Shown: positions 16,112 to 25,154, counted from the first letter of the stretch. The stretch is 40,749 nt of DNA from CAYJHC01 sp964370075 (GCA_964370075.1 CAYJHC010000005.1:1-40749); one strand, 5' to 3'. The notes: generated by a model not told the origin, from the sequence alone. Program-made: numbers and translations.

Positions 16112-16858
16112 CTAAAAATCTATAATTTGATTAAAGTCAGTTGGAACTAAACTTGCTCCACCTACTAATGCCCCATCAACATTAGGCATATTCATAATCT
16201 CAGTAGCGTTTCCTGGCTTTACGCTACCCCCATATTGAATTACCACTTCCAATGCAACATCTTCACCATAAAGTTTCTCAATAGTGTCTCTAATAAATCC
16301 ACACATATCATCAGCATCTTCTGGCGTTGCTGTCTTTCCTGTTCCTATCGCCCATACTGGTTCATAGGCTATTACAAGTTTTTCAACATGGGAAGCAGAA
16401 ATATTCATTAAGGCTCCTTTAACTTGTTTTTCCACAACTTCTTTTTCTTTTCCAGCCTCTCTATCTTCTAAAACCTCGCCTACACAAAGTATTGGAATAA
16501 TTGGGCTATTGAAAAGCCTAACAAGCTTCTTGTTTACATTTTCATCAGTTTCGTTAAAATACTGTCTTCTCTCAGAGTGGCCTATAATACAATAGTCCAC
16601 CGCTAATTCTTCAAGCATTGGAACTGATATTTCCCCAGTAAATGCTCCCTCGTCTTCAAAATGAACATTTTGAGCACCTACTTTTATATTAGTATCTTCT
16701 AGAACCTTCTTTAAAAGTTGAAGATTTGTAAAAGGAGCACAAATAGCAACTTTCACATCGGTTTCCCCCACAAGCCCTTTTATTTCTTCGGCAAAAATAA
16801 ATGCATCTTCTTTAGTCTTAAACATTTTCCAGTTGCCTGCAATAAATGGTATTCGCAT
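16112..16858 (-). CDS. tpiA: Triosephosphate isomerase
   Basis: The enzyme interconverts dihydroxyacetone phosphate and glyceraldehyde 3-phosphate. The three catalytic sites are present: Lys in AGNWKMFKT, His in IIGHSERR and Glu in AYEPVWAIGTGK. The phosphate-binding end (GGSVKPGN and GALVGGASL) is intact. 248 residues is standard. AAAGGAGAATTAT precedes the ATG, and the gene begins 11 nt after pgk stops, so it belongs to the same transcript. Confidence 0.98.
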   Translation of the reverse strand: MRIPFIAGNWKMFKTKEDAFIFAEEIKGLVGETDVKVAICAPFTNLQLLKKVLEDTNIKVGAQNVHFEDEGAFTGEISVPMLEELAVDYCIIGHSERRQYFNETDENVNKKLVRLFNSPIIPILCVGEVLEDREAGKEKEVVEKQVKGALMNISASHVEKLVIAYEPVWAIGTGKTATPEDADDMCGFIRDTIEKLYGEDVALEVVIQYGGSVKPGNATEIMNMPNVDGALVGGASLVPTDFNQIIDF

Positions 16859-16869
16859 ATAATTCTCCT

Positions 16870-18072
16870 TTATTTATCCTCTACAATATCTACTGCGGGC
16901 AAAGTTTCTCCTTCCAAAAACTTGAGTGAAGCTCCACCACCTGTAGAAATATGACTCATTTCGCTGGAAAGGCCAAACCCTAATACAGCTGCCGCTGAAT
17001 CTCCTCCGCCAATTATTGTAACGCCTTGATTTTTTGCCATAGCTTCAGCAACTGCCCTTGTTCCCTTAGAAAAAGTCTCCATTTCAAATACACCCATAGG
17101 ACCATTCCATATGACTGTTTGTGCCTTTTGAATTTCTTCTGTAAAAATTTCTGCAGACTTTGGCCCAATATCTAATCCCATCATATCAGAAGGTATACTT
17201 TCTCTAGAAGTGATTTTAGTTTCTGTATCATTATCAAATTCTTTTGCATTTAACACATCAACTGGCAGAAGCAACTTCACGCCTTTTTTTTCTGAATTAT
17301 CTATAATGCCCTTTGCCAACTCAATATTTTCTTCATCCAAAATAGATTTGCCAATTTCATACCCCATGGCTTTGAAGAATGTGAAGGCCATTCCACCTCC
17401 AATTATCAAAGAGTCTACTTTATTAAGAAGGCTTTCAATTACCAGAATCTTATCGCCTACTTTTGAACCCCCAATTATCCCAACAAATGGTCTATCAGGG
17501 TTCTCTACTACATCACCTAAGTATTCAACTTCTTTTTCTAACAAAAATCCTAGTACCGCTGGAATTTCTTCTGCTACACCTACCGTTGAACAGTGTGCTC
17601 TATGAGCAGTTCCAAATGCATCGTTTACAAATAAATCTCCTAAAGAAGCCAATTCCATAGAAAAAGTTTTTTCATTTTTAGTTTCTTCTGGTCTAAACCT
17701 TGTGTTTTCTAAAAGAAGGATTTCTCCATCTTTTAAGTCACTAGCTTGTTTTATTACATTTTTATCAACTACTGTTTCACTTTTCCCAAATGTAACCTTT
17801 ACTTCTTTCCCCATTTCTTTTGAAATAATATCTTTCAAAACAGGTGTTATCGGCTCCAATGTAAATTCCATATTAGGTTGGCCTTTTGGTCTTCCTAAGT
17901 GAGACATAATTATTACTTTTGCATTATTATCTAAAAGGTACTTTATAGTAGGAATCGATCCAACAATCCTAGCATCATCCGTAATTTTACCATCTTGCAT
18001 TGGAACATTAAAATCACATCTTACCAGAACTGACTTGCCCTTTATGTCTACATCTTTGATAGTCTTTTTCAT
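16870..18072 (-). CDS. pgk: Phosphoglycerate kinase
   Basis: Pgk makes ATP from 1,3-bisphosphoglycerate. The N-terminal substrate site VRCDFNVPMQDGKITDD and the stretch MSHLGRPKG are intact, as are the nucleotide site around GGSKVGDK (most homologues read GGAKVxDK) and the C-terminal GGGDSAAA. Length 400 is typical. It begins 17 nt after gap and uses a GGAG site somewhat further upstream than its neighbours. Confidence 0.98.
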   Translation of the reverse strand: MKKTIKDVDIKGKSVLVRCDFNVPMQDGKITDDARIVGSIPTIKYLLDNNAKVIIMSHLGRPKGQPNMEFTLEPITPVLKDIISKEMGKEVKVTFGKSETVVDKNVIKQASDLKDGEILLLENTRFRPEETKNEKTFSMELASLGDLFVNDAFGTAHRAHCSTVGVAEEIPAVLGFLLEKEVEYLGDVVENPDRPFVGIIGGSKVGDKILVIESLLNKVDSLIIGGGMAFTFFKAMGYEIGKSILDEENIELAKGIIDNSEKKGVKLLLPVDVLNAKEFDNDTETKITSRESIPSDMMGLDIGPKSAEIFTEEIQKAQTVIWNGPMGVFEMETFSKGTRAVAEAMAKNQGVTIIGGGDSAAAVLGFGLSSEMSHISTGGGASLKFLEGETLPAVDIVEDK

Positions 18073-18089
18073 TCCTAAGTTGCTCCTTA

Positions 18090-19082
18090 CTATGAGATGT
18101 ATGTTAATAGATCAATTACTCTATTTGAGTAACCCCACTCGTTATCATACCAAGATACAACTTTAACCATATTTCCATCCATAACCATAGTAGACATTCC
18201 ATCAACTATCGATGATCTTGGGTCTTCCTTAAAATCAATTGAAACTAAAGGCTCATCACAAAATCCTAAAACTCCATTTAATTCTGAGTTTGCTGCCTTA
18301 GCAAGCACACTATTTACCTCTTCAGCAGTAGTTCCTTTTTCAACTTCAAACACTACATCTACAACCGATACTGCAGGAGTTGGAACTCTCATTGCGAATC
18401 CGTTTAACTTACCATTTAAGTGTGGCATTACTAATCCAATTGCTTTAGCTGCTCCTGTTGATGTTGGAATCATTGAAACTGCAGCAGCTCTAGATCTTCT
18501 AAGATCACTATGAGGTGCGTCCAAGATTCTTTGGTCTCCTGTATATGAGTGAATTGTAGTCATAAGCCCCTTTACAATTTTAAAATTATCATCTACTACT
18601 TTTACAACAGGCCCTAGGCAGTTTGTCGTACAAGAAGCGTTAGAGATAATATTATGCTTTTGAGGGTCATAATCCTTTTCGTTAACACCCATTACAATTG
18701 TAACATCGCAATTAGTCGCTGGCGCAGAAATTATAACCTTCTTTGCTCCTGCATTAATATGTGCCTTTGCTTTCTCTCCATCAGTAAAGAAACCAGTTGC
18801 TTCAATTACAATATCTACCTCTAACTCTTTCCACGGTAAGTTTGCAGGATCTTTCTCAGCATAAATTTTTATTTCTTTACCATTGAAAATAATTGCATCA
18901 TCAGTTGACTTTACATCATCCTTAATCTGACCAAAGCAGCTATCGTATTTTAGTAAATGCGCCAATGTCTTTGGTGTCGTTAGGTCGTTTATTGCAACTA
19001 CCTCTAAATTCTTCTCCATTGCAACTTTAAATGCGTTTCTACCGATTCTGCCAAATCCATTAATGGCGATTTTCTTACTCAT
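18090..19082 (-). CDS. gap: Glyceraldehyde-3-phosphate dehydrogenase (NAD-type, glycolytic)
   Basis: The catalytic Cys151 lies in SNASCTTNC, and the NAD fold is opened by INGFGRIGR. Asp33 (AIND) favours NAD over NADP. The longest frame begins at 19106 with no ribosome site, whereas ATG at 19082 follows GGGAGGAGAATTTT, so the 330-residue form is chosen; it also fits the usual family start MSKKIAINGFG. It is the first enzyme gene after rpoN. CggR, the repressor that precedes gap in many Firmicutes, is absent here. Confidence 0.98.
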   Translation of the reverse strand: MSKKIAINGFGRIGRNAFKVAMEKNLEVVAINDLTTPKTLAHLLKYDSCFGQIKDDVKSTDDAIIFNGKEIKIYAEKDPANLPWKELEVDIVIEATGFFTDGEKAKAHINAGAKKVIISAPATNCDVTIVMGVNEKDYDPQKHNIISNASCTTNCLGPVVKVVDDNFKIVKGLMTTIHSYTGDQRILDAPHSDLRRSRAAAVSMIPTSTGAAKAIGLVMPHLNGKLNGFAMRVPTPAVSVVDVVFEVEKGTTAEEVNSVLAKAANSELNGVLGFCDEPLVSIDFKEDPRSSIVDGMSTMVMDGNMVKVVSWYDNEWGYSNRVIDLLTYIS

Positions 19083-19176
19083 AAAATTCTCCTCCCAAGC
19101 TTTCATTTATTAACTATTTGTTATCTATATTTTAATACGTGTCCTGTATTATTATGACCCAAATTAACTTTTGTAG

Positions 19177-20568
19177 CTAATATCTCCTTCGTTTTGTCGA
19201 AGAAGGTATATCCATGCTCTCTCTATATTTTGTTACTGTTCTTCTAGAAATATCAAAGCCTTTTTTTGTAAGTAGGTCAACTATGCTCTGATCACTTAAA
19301 GGTTTTCTAGGGTCTTCCTCTCCTATCAGTTCTTTTATATTAGCTTTTACACTAGTAGAGGAAACACTATCTCCACTCTTGCTTCCTACTCCCGATTTAA
19401 AGAAATACTTAAGCTCTAAAACCCCTCCATCAAACTGCATATATTTACCGTTTATAGTTCTACTAACTGTAGATTCATGCACTCCTATATGATCCGCAAC
19501 AGTTTTTAATGTAAGTGGCTTTAAGTAAAGCTCCCCTTTTTCAAAAAAGTCATTTTGAAATTCTAGTATAGCATCAATTACATTTCTAATTGTTTCCTGC
19601 CTTTTTTCTATACATTTAATTATCCAAAGCGCAGAATTCACTTTATCTGTAAGGTATTTTTCTAATTCTTTGTCTTCATTTGCATTTTCTAGCAAAGTTT
19701 TGTAGTAGCTACTTACCAATAGTGATGGTACACTATCATCTTTAAACTCTTTTTCATATCCGTTTTTCCCTTTAGTTATTATAACATCCGGATTAATGTA
19801 CACCATCTCTTCACTGTTTCCAAAGTAACTTCCTGGCTTAGGGTCAAGAGTTTTTATCAGTTCTCTTATGTTTTCAACTTCTTTATTTGTAATTCCAAGA
19901 TTTTTAGATATTACTTGAATTCTATTTTCTGCAATATCCTCTAGATGATATTTTACCACTGTTTCTAGCAGTTCATTTTCATTGCCTAGCCTCCTAAGCT
20001 GAAGCAACAAGCAGTCCTTTAAGTCAATTGCACAAACCCCCGCCGGGTCAAAAGTTCTTATTAATCTTGCAACAGATTTAACCTTTTCTTTAGGACAACC
20101 TAAAGATTCCACAATATCATCTATTGTGGAAGTCATATAGCCATTTTCATCTAGTGTATCAATTATATACTCACCAATTTCTCCATGGTCTTTTGAAATT
20201 GAAGAAACTGAAAGTTGAAACTTTAAATGTTCATTTAAAGTCTGCTCATCTTGTCTATATTTGTCTGTAAACTCTCTGACATCATCGTCATCTCTTCTTT
20301 TTGTCTTATATGGTTGCTCAACAGAATTTTTATTCTTAATAAAGTCCAAAGCTTCTTTCGAGCTAAACCCTGAGTCATCACTATTTGTGTTTTTATTTTT
20401 TTCTAATTCTTCCTTAACCTCAAGAACAGGGTTAACTAGCATTTCTTCTTGGACATAAGAAGATAACTCCTGTACTGTATACTGGAGTATATTTATTTCC
20501 TGTATCATTTTAGTCGACACCATCATTTTTTGTGTCTGTTTTATATTTAAAGAATAATCTAGTTTCAT
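19177..20568 (-). CDS. rpoN: RNA polymerase sigma-54 factor
   Basis: The product (463 residues) has the Gln-rich N-terminal activator region (SLNIKQTQKMM...EINILQYTVQEL), a core-binding middle, the helix-turn-helix (TVADHIGVHESTVSRTINGKYMQ) and the C-terminal RpoN box SRRTVTKYRE at about 441-450 that reads the -24 element. Sigma-54 needs an AAA+ activator; none is in the window. In several clostridia the factor controls amino-acid and nitrogen metabolism. It lies 94 nt before gap on the same strand, and no terminator was seen between them. The start has no ribosome site, and a TATAAT ends only 6 nt before the ATG. Confidence 0.95.
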   Translation of the reverse strand: MKLDYSLNIKQTQKMMVSTKMIQEINILQYTVQELSSYVQEEMLVNPVLEVKEELEKNKNTNSDDSGFSSKEALDFIKNKNSVEQPYKTKRRDDDDVREFTDKYRQDEQTLNEHLKFQLSVSSISKDHGEIGEYIIDTLDENGYMTSTIDDIVESLGCPKEKVKSVARLIRTFDPAGVCAIDLKDCLLLQLRRLGNENELLETVVKYHLEDIAENRIQVISKNLGITNKEVENIRELIKTLDPKPGSYFGNSEEMVYINPDVIITKGKNGYEKEFKDDSVPSLLVSSYYKTLLENANEDKELEKYLTDKVNSALWIIKCIEKRQETIRNVIDAILEFQNDFFEKGELYLKPLTLKTVADHIGVHESTVSRTINGKYMQFDGGVLELKYFFKSGVGSKSGDSVSSTSVKANIKELIGEEDPRKPLSDQSIVDLLTKKGFDISRRTVTKYRESMDIPSSTKRRRY

Positions 20569-20574
20569 AAAAGT

Positions 20575-20603
20575 ATTATATCAATTTGAACTAAGCTTTT
20601 CTA
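20575..20603 (-). promoter_or_regulatory. Promoter of rpoN, placing the start site at the start codon
   Basis: TAGAAA (20603-20598) and a perfect TATAAT (20580-20575) are 17 nt apart on the leftward strand. Only six bases separate the -10 box from the ATG at 20568, so transcription would begin on or next to the start codon. Confidence 0.55.
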
Positions 20604-20703
20604 GTCGCTTTTTGTCTTTTTCTATTTTTTTTATTTTTCCCTTTACATTTATAACGGAATTGGCACAATTAATGCTATAAAGTCTGTAATATTTATCATT
20701 TTC

Positions 20704-21168
20704 TCAAATCAAATTTGGAAAAGATAATTGCCTAAGTCCTTCATATAATATTATATTCACTGCATTAGAAAGATTTAGAGATCTTAGTCTTTCGTCTTTA
20801 CCCATTGGTATTCTAATTGCTTGTCCCTTATCGCTTTCAATTAGCTCTTTTGGAAGGCCTGCAGTTTCTTTTCCAAAAAGTATCATATCTCCTTCTTCAT
20901 ATTCTATATCTGCATATGTCTTTTTCGCCTTAGTCGTTGCAAAAAACAGTCTTCGCCCTTGATTGACCTTTAAAAATTCATCTAATGATTTATAAGTCTT
21001 AAGCTCTAAAAACTCCCAATAATCTAAACCTGCTCTTCTTACACTTTTCTCATCAATGGAGAATCCTAAAGGTTCAACTAAGTGCAAGACGGTACCTGTT
21101 GCTGCACAGGTTCTTGCTATATTTCCAGTGTTCTGTGGTATTTCAGGTTCTACTAATACTATTTCCAT
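20704..21168 (-). CDS. trmL: tRNA (cytidine/uridine 34-2'-O)-methyltransferase TrmL
   Basis: A SPOUT methyltransferase that methylates the wobble base of certain leucine tRNAs. The family pattern is clear: VLVEPEIPQNTGNIARTCAATG at the N-terminus, then LFGKETAGLP and the knot end IPM...RSLNLSNAVNIILYE. The 154-residue length and the lack of any extra RNA-binding domain fit the small YibK/CspR class. GAAGGAGAGAAAT precedes the ATG at 21168. It stands alone, 135 bases upstream of rpoN. Confidence 0.93.
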   Translation of the reverse strand: MEIVLVEPEIPQNTGNIARTCAATGTVLHLVEPLGFSIDEKSVRRAGLDYWEFLELKTYKSLDEFLKVNQGRRLFFATTKAKKTYADIEYEEGDMILFGKETAGLPKELIESDKGQAIRIPMGKDERLRSLNLSNAVNIILYEGLRQLSFPNLI

Positions 21169-21343
21169 ATTTCTCTCCTTCGTTTAAAACAACAATCCTT
21201 CTTTGCTCATAACCACCTATTTCGTTTTTCAGGTTAGAGTTTAGCACCATAGAAGGCTTTTAACTCAAAATATTTAAGCATAATTCATTAAAAATCATAA
21301 TATTTAAATCAATTAAAATGCCTATTAAAATGATAATAACCTC

Positions 21344-21372
21344 TTTAAATATAGTTCATTTTAATGTATAAT
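21344..21372 (+). promoter_or_regulatory. Promoter of hom
   Basis: TTTAAA (21344-21349) and TATAAT (21367-21372) with 17 nt between them, about 36 nt upstream of the start codon. It is the first rightward promoter in the window. The 170 bases upstream, back to trmL, are A/T-rich; I recognise no riboswitch or T-box. Confidence 0.65.
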
Positions 21373-21407
21373 TCAAGGATAGGTTTTGATTAAGGAGGAA
21401 AATTCGA

Positions 21408-22373
21408 ATGAAAAATGTAAATATTGCAATATTAGGTTTAGGCAACATCGGAACTGGTACATATAAAACTTTAGACATGAACAAAGAAGAAATAAAAAGA
21501 ACCACTGGCCTTTCTATAGACGTCACCAAAATTTTGGAGCGTGAAATAGATATAGATAGAGGCATAGTTATTCCAAAAGAAAAATTCGCATCAAGCCCAG
21601 AAGAAATTTTTGAAGACAACAGCATCAGCATCGTTGTAGAGTTAATTGGTGGAATTGAGCCAGCAACTTCATTTATGCTTGCAGCTATGAATAGCGGAAA
21701 ATCTGTAGTTACTGCTAACAAAGCTGCTGTAGCTGCTAACTTTGATAAGCTAACAGAAACTGCAAAGAAAAATAACGTAGAATTTAGGTACGAAGCAAGT
21801 GTTGGTGGAGGTATTCCAATTATTAATCCGCTTTCAACAGTGCTTAGAGGAAATAAGTTTGAAGAAATTCTTGGAATTGTAAATGGTACTACTAACTATA
21901 TTTTGACTCAAATGACTGATTATGGCTTGGAATATGAAGATGTCCTAAAAGTAGCACAGGAAAAAGGCTTCGCTGAAGCAGATCCTACTGCTGACGTAGA
22001 AGGAATTGACGTAGCAAACAAACTTACAATTCTTATGGCCCTTGCTTTTGGAAAATATGTCAAGCCTGAAGAAATTCCAACTGTAGGAATCTCTCAAATC
22101 ACTAAAGATGATATAGAAAAAGCTAAGGAAGCTAACTGTAAAATTAAGCTAATTGCTTCTGCTAAAAGAGTAGGTGATGATATAGAGTATTTTGTTAAGC
22201 CAGTAGAATTACACGCAGACCATCCGCTTGCAAGTGTAAGCAATGAATTTAATGCAGTCTTCGTTCAAGGAAACGCAGTAGGAGAATTGATGTTCTACGG
22301 AAAAGGAGCAGGCCCTCTACCAACAGGCAGTGCAATAATGGGCGACGTAATAGACATTGCAAGAATGAAATAG
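21408..22373 (+). CDS. hom: Homoserine dehydrogenase, short form without ACT domain
   Basis: The enzyme reduces aspartate semialdehyde to homoserine on the way to threonine and methionine. The NAD(P) fold opens with ILGLGNIGTGTY. Catalytic-domain landmarks follow: VVTANKAAVA, GGGIPIINPL, GIVNGTTNYIL and GFAEADPTADVEGIDVANKL. The protein ends right after GKGAGPLPTGSAIMGDVIDIAR, which closes the catalytic domain. Most bacterial forms add about 80-110 residues with an ACT domain for threonine feedback; here it is missing and the next gene is unrelated. AAGGAGG precedes the ATG. It probably shares a transcript with the SEC-C gene 16 nt downstream. Confidence 0.94.
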   Translation: MKNVNIAILGLGNIGTGTYKTLDMNKEEIKRTTGLSIDVTKILEREIDIDRGIVIPKEKFASSPEEIFEDNSISIVVELIGGIEPATSFMLAAMNSGKSVVTANKAAVAANFDKLTETAKKNNVEFRYEASVGGGIPIINPLSTVLRGNKFEEILGIVNGTTNYILTQMTDYGLEYEDVLKVAQEKGFAEADPTADVEGIDVANKLTILMALAFGKYVKPEEIPTVGISQITKDDIEKAKEANCKIKLIASAKRVGDDIEYFVKPVELHADHPLASVSNEFNAVFVQGNAVGELMFYGKGAGPLPTGSAIMGDVIDIARMK

Positions 22374-22389
22374 AAATTAGGAGGAAAAT

Positions 22390-22884
22390 ATGTCATTATT
22401 TAAAGAGTGGGAAACCCTAACAGCAAATCAAGATGAAAGTACTTTTGACGAATTTTGGAAAGAATACAGTGATGCGGAAATCAAGATATACACTCACATA
22501 CTAGAATCAAAGAGCTCTCAGTTCTCAGGTTCAATAGCGGACCTTGCAGAAAAATTCCAATTATCTAAAATTATGGTAACAGGGTTTTTTGATGGAATTA
22601 ATAGTAGCTTAAAAAAATCTATAGCAGTAGAAGAAATCCAAGAAGATACTGTGATTAATTTAGATATTGATTTCGAAAAGCTTTATTATAATATGTTAGA
22701 TGTAGGCGCAGAACATTTATTTTCTTTAGAGGCTTGGGACAATGTACTGAGTGTTGAAGAAAGAGAAAGCATTCTAAAAAATTACAAAAAATCAAAGACT
22801 ATTGTTAAGGAAAAAACTCCTGGAAGAAACGAGCCTTGCAACTGTGGTAGTGGAAAAAAATATAAGCACTGTTGTGGGAAATAG
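22390..22884 (+). CDS. SEC-C motif protein of unknown function
   Basis: The last 20 residues form a SEC-C zinc knuckle: Cys150-x-Cys152, then Cys161-Cys162 (PCNCGSGKKYKHCC). SecA carries a similar tail to bind SecB or ribosomes, and the motif occurs in many small proteins of unknown role. The first 130 residues look helical and acidic, with no recognised catalytic motif. AGGAGG lies 6-7 nt before the ATG. Co-transcription with hom is likely because only 16 nt separate them and a terminator follows at 22916. A part in protein quality control would be a guess. Confidence 0.8.
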   Translation: MSLFKEWETLTANQDESTFDEFWKEYSDAEIKIYTHILESKSSQFSGSIADLAEKFQLSKIMVTGFFDGINSSLKKSIAVEEIQEDTVINLDIDFEKLYYNMLDVGAEHLFSLEAWDNVLSVEERESILKNYKKSKTIVKEKTPGRNEPCNCGSGKKYKHCCGK

Positions 22885-22915
22885 CATAAGCTAAAATTAA
22901 ACTAAGGAAACATAT

Positions 22916-22973
22916 AAAATACCGACCTCTCTAAGTCAGACCTAAAAATCTAACTTGAAGAGGCCGGTATTTT
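22916..22973. terminator. Shared bidirectional terminator between convergent genes
   Basis: AAAATACCG-a-CCTCT pairs with AGAGG-c-CGGTATTTT, a 14-bp stem with one mismatch, flanked by A and T runs on both sides. It ends the rightward hom transcript. Its left-facing arm contains two bases of the stop codon of the opposing lipoprotein gene (22972-22974). Confidence 0.8.
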
Positions 22974-23496
22974 ATTCCAAAATTTCTCCAGTTAATGCAT
23001 GAATAACAATCGTATGTTTTTCTCCCTGATAGTAGTATTGTACTTTATATTCATTGTTCTTTACATCTAAAACATTTAATATTGCATCTACATCTTTTAA
23101 ATTTAAACCTACAGACTGTAATGCTTTCTTCATAGAAAGTTCTTGTCCAAAATACTTATGGCCATCCGAAGGCAAGACTCTAAATTCTTCTTCCCCATCA
23201 TAGCCACTTAATATTGTTCCCGTGCCAGCATCAGCTTTTATTGAGTATTCCTTTTCTCCTACTTTAAAATTCACATCATATATTATTCTATCATGTTCCT
23301 CGGTAAGCCTACTTTGAATTTCATCCGCCTGATTCTTTTTCAAGCCAAAATATTCTAAGGCTTGCTTTTCAATACTTTCCGCATCAATAGTTAAAAAATA
23401 TTGTTCAGTTTTTGAATAGTTTTTCTCACAGCCACTTAGCACTAATATGCATAATACCGATACCATGAGTATTAGAATTTTTCCTTTTCCTCTCAT
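22972..23496 (-). CDS. Lipoprotein with two PepSY-like repeats
   Basis: A signal peptide (about residues 5-22) ends in the lipobox LSGC, with Cys23 as the lipid site, so the protein is anchored outside the membrane. Two PepSY-like units follow (about 38-95 and 118-174); each has a helix carrying ALxxxGL-like residues and then strands ending in ...TGTIL or ...TGEILE. PepSY domains are thought to modulate peptidases or act as cell-wall sensors. GGAGG with 6-nt spacing precedes the ATG. It follows the YihY gene by 65 nt on the same strand. No specific partner can be named. Confidence 0.82.
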   Translation of the reverse strand: MRGKGKILILMVSVLCILVLSGCEKNYSKTEQYFLTIDAESIEKQALEYFGLKKNQADEIQSRLTEEHDRIIYDVNFKVGEKEYSIKADAGTGTILSGYDGEEEFRVLPSDGHKYFGQELSMKKALQSVGLNLKDVDAILNVLDVKNNEYKVQYYYQGEKHTIVIHALTGEILE

Positions 23497-23561
23497 TGGA
23501 AACCTCCTGCTAGTCGTAATATTCTTTTTAGTTTCCTGTATTCCCCAATCAAATTATTATT

Positions 23562-24425
23562 TTACCATAATCCTTTTTTTCGTTCTCTTTCTAATACATT
23601 GTAGTCTTCCCAGGCTTTATTGAATAAAATCCCAAGACAAAGAACCCAGGCTAATAGATAAAACCAAAGCAAAAGAGCAGCTACAGAAGAAAGTGATCCG
23701 TATATAATATCATAAGTTGTAGCCCTTCCAATATAAATAGAATATATGTAAGTCACCAGCAGTATTCCAGCTGAAGCAAATATTGCTCCTGGAAGCTGAG
23801 ATTTTAGTGGTTTTTTTACTTGTGGCATTATATAGTAATTAAATAAAACCATCAAGAAAAATGCTCCTAAAGCTATTGGCCACCTAATTCTAAGCCAAAC
23901 TTCAGTTCCCTCTCCTTCCAAACCAACTAAATCAAAAACCAGCTGCAGTATTTGTTCTCCATAAACAAGAACCAGAATTCCTGCCATTACTGTGACTAGT
24001 GTGAATATTGTTACTGGTACAGCTTTTAGCCTATCAATTATAAACCCCTTGCCCGTATATTCACCATCAGAAAAGGTAAAATTTGCAATTCTCATTAATG
24101 AAAACTGAGATCTTGATGCAGCCCAAATCAGTATGATGGCTAATATAACATTGGTTCCGTATGCGGTTTCATATGTTATCGCGCCAATAACCGATTCAAT
24201 CATTTTATCGTCCCCTCTCTCTGTTAACCAGGATATTGCTGATTTTAGACTTTCTCCAAAAACCGCCCCTAATATCTGAGAAATAAGGACAAGCATCGGT
24301 ACAATCGACAATGTAAAATAAAATGAAAGTTGAGCCGCCATACCTTGATAGTATGGGTTGCTAAATCGTTTTATTACTAATAATACCAATACAAATATCT
24401 TTTTCATTACTCCTTTTGTTCGCAT
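23562..24425 (-). CDS. YihY/BrkB family inner membrane protein
   Basis: The 287-residue protein has six hydrophobic segments with the family features: an early RFSNPYYQGMAAQLSFYFTLS region, the conserved PMLVLISQ stretch, and a late helix pair ending LAWVLCLGILFNKAWE. This family was once annotated as ribonuclease BN in error; its real role is unknown, with a transport or envelope function suspected. The start at 24425 has only a weak ribosome site (GTGGGATT). A second Met at codon 7 has GGAG too close to it, so the exact start is uncertain. Confidence 0.85.
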   Translation of the reverse strand: MRTKGVMKKIFVLVLLVIKRFSNPYYQGMAAQLSFYFTLSIVPMLVLISQILGAVFGESLKSAISWLTERGDDKMIESVIGAITYETAYGTNVILAIILIWAASRSQFSLMRIANFTFSDGEYTGKGFIIDRLKAVPVTIFTLVTVMAGILVLVYGEQILQLVFDLVGLEGEGTEVWLRIRWPIALGAFFLMVLFNYYIMPQVKKPLKSQLPGAIFASAGILLVTYIYSIYIGRATTYDIIYGSLSSVAALLLWFYLLAWVLCLGILFNKAWEDYNVLERERKKGLW

Positions 24426-24548
24426 AATCCCACTCTTCTACCACCTATTTTCAAACAATATCACCTGCCTACACAGTTTCACTTCACTTTTTTATTTTAT
24501 GAAATATTCCAATGTACATGCCTCTTTTATTGTATATTCCATCTTCAA

Positions 24549-25154
24549 TTATATACCACTATTTGCAGAAAGCAATTTTTTTAATTCTCTTAAAGCCTTA
24601 CCTCTATGACTAATCATATTTTTGGCTTCTTGAGTAAATTCTCCAAAACTAATGTCGTAGCCTAAAGGTTGGAATAAAGGGTCATAGCCAAAACCACCTT
24701 CACCTTGTTCCTTTAGCAGAATATGTCCTTCTACTTCTCCTCTGGCCGAAATTACTCTCCCATCAGGGTATACCATAGTAATTACAGATACAAACCTACC
24801 TGTTCTTTTTTCAAAGGGAATATCTTCAAGAAGCTCCTTAAGTTTATTGTTATTATCCTCATCAGTGCATCCAGGCCCTGCAAACCTAGCAGAGTAAACT
24901 CCTGGAGCTCCCCCTAAATAATCCACTTCCAAACCCGAGTCATCAGCAATAGTAATTTCTCCACTAACGTCCATTATCTCTTTTGCCTTTTTGTATGAGT
25001 TTTCTTCAAATGTAGCTCCATCTTCAACAACTTGTATTTCCTCTGGAATACCTGCTTCGTCTCTTGGAATTATTAGCATTCCAAATTCCTTAGTAATAGT
25101 CTCCATCTCAATTATTTTCTTTTTATTTTGAGATGCTGCAATTATTTTTTTCAT
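24549..25154 (-). CDS. rdgB: XTP/dITP diphosphatase (RdgB/HAM1 family)
   Basis: The enzyme removes ITP, dITP and XTP from the nucleotide pool. The N-terminal substrate loop SQNKKKIIEM (usual form TxNxxK), the metal site IADDSGLEVDYLGGAPGVYSARFAG and the C-terminal GFGYDPLF, FGEFTQEAKNMISHRGKAL are all clear. Length 201 is standard. Its ATG overlaps the stop of the upstream unknown gene by one base (TAATG), which suggests translational coupling. GAGGTG lies 8 nt before it. Confidence 0.95.
   Translation of the reverse strand: MKKIIAASQNKKKIIEMETITKEFGMLIIPRDEAGIPEEIQVVEDGATFEENSYKKAKEIMDVSGEITIADDSGLEVDYLGGAPGVYSARFAGPGCTDEDNNNKLKELLEDIPFEKRTGRFVSVITMVYPDGRVISARGEVEGHILLKEQGEGGFGYDPLFQPLGYDISFGEFTQEAKNMISHRGKALRELKKLLSANSGI

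Noticed and set aside
19083..19176. Sigma-54 promoter between rpoN and gap
   Set aside because: No GG-N10-GC type element (TGGCAC-N5-TTGCA) could be read in this gap.
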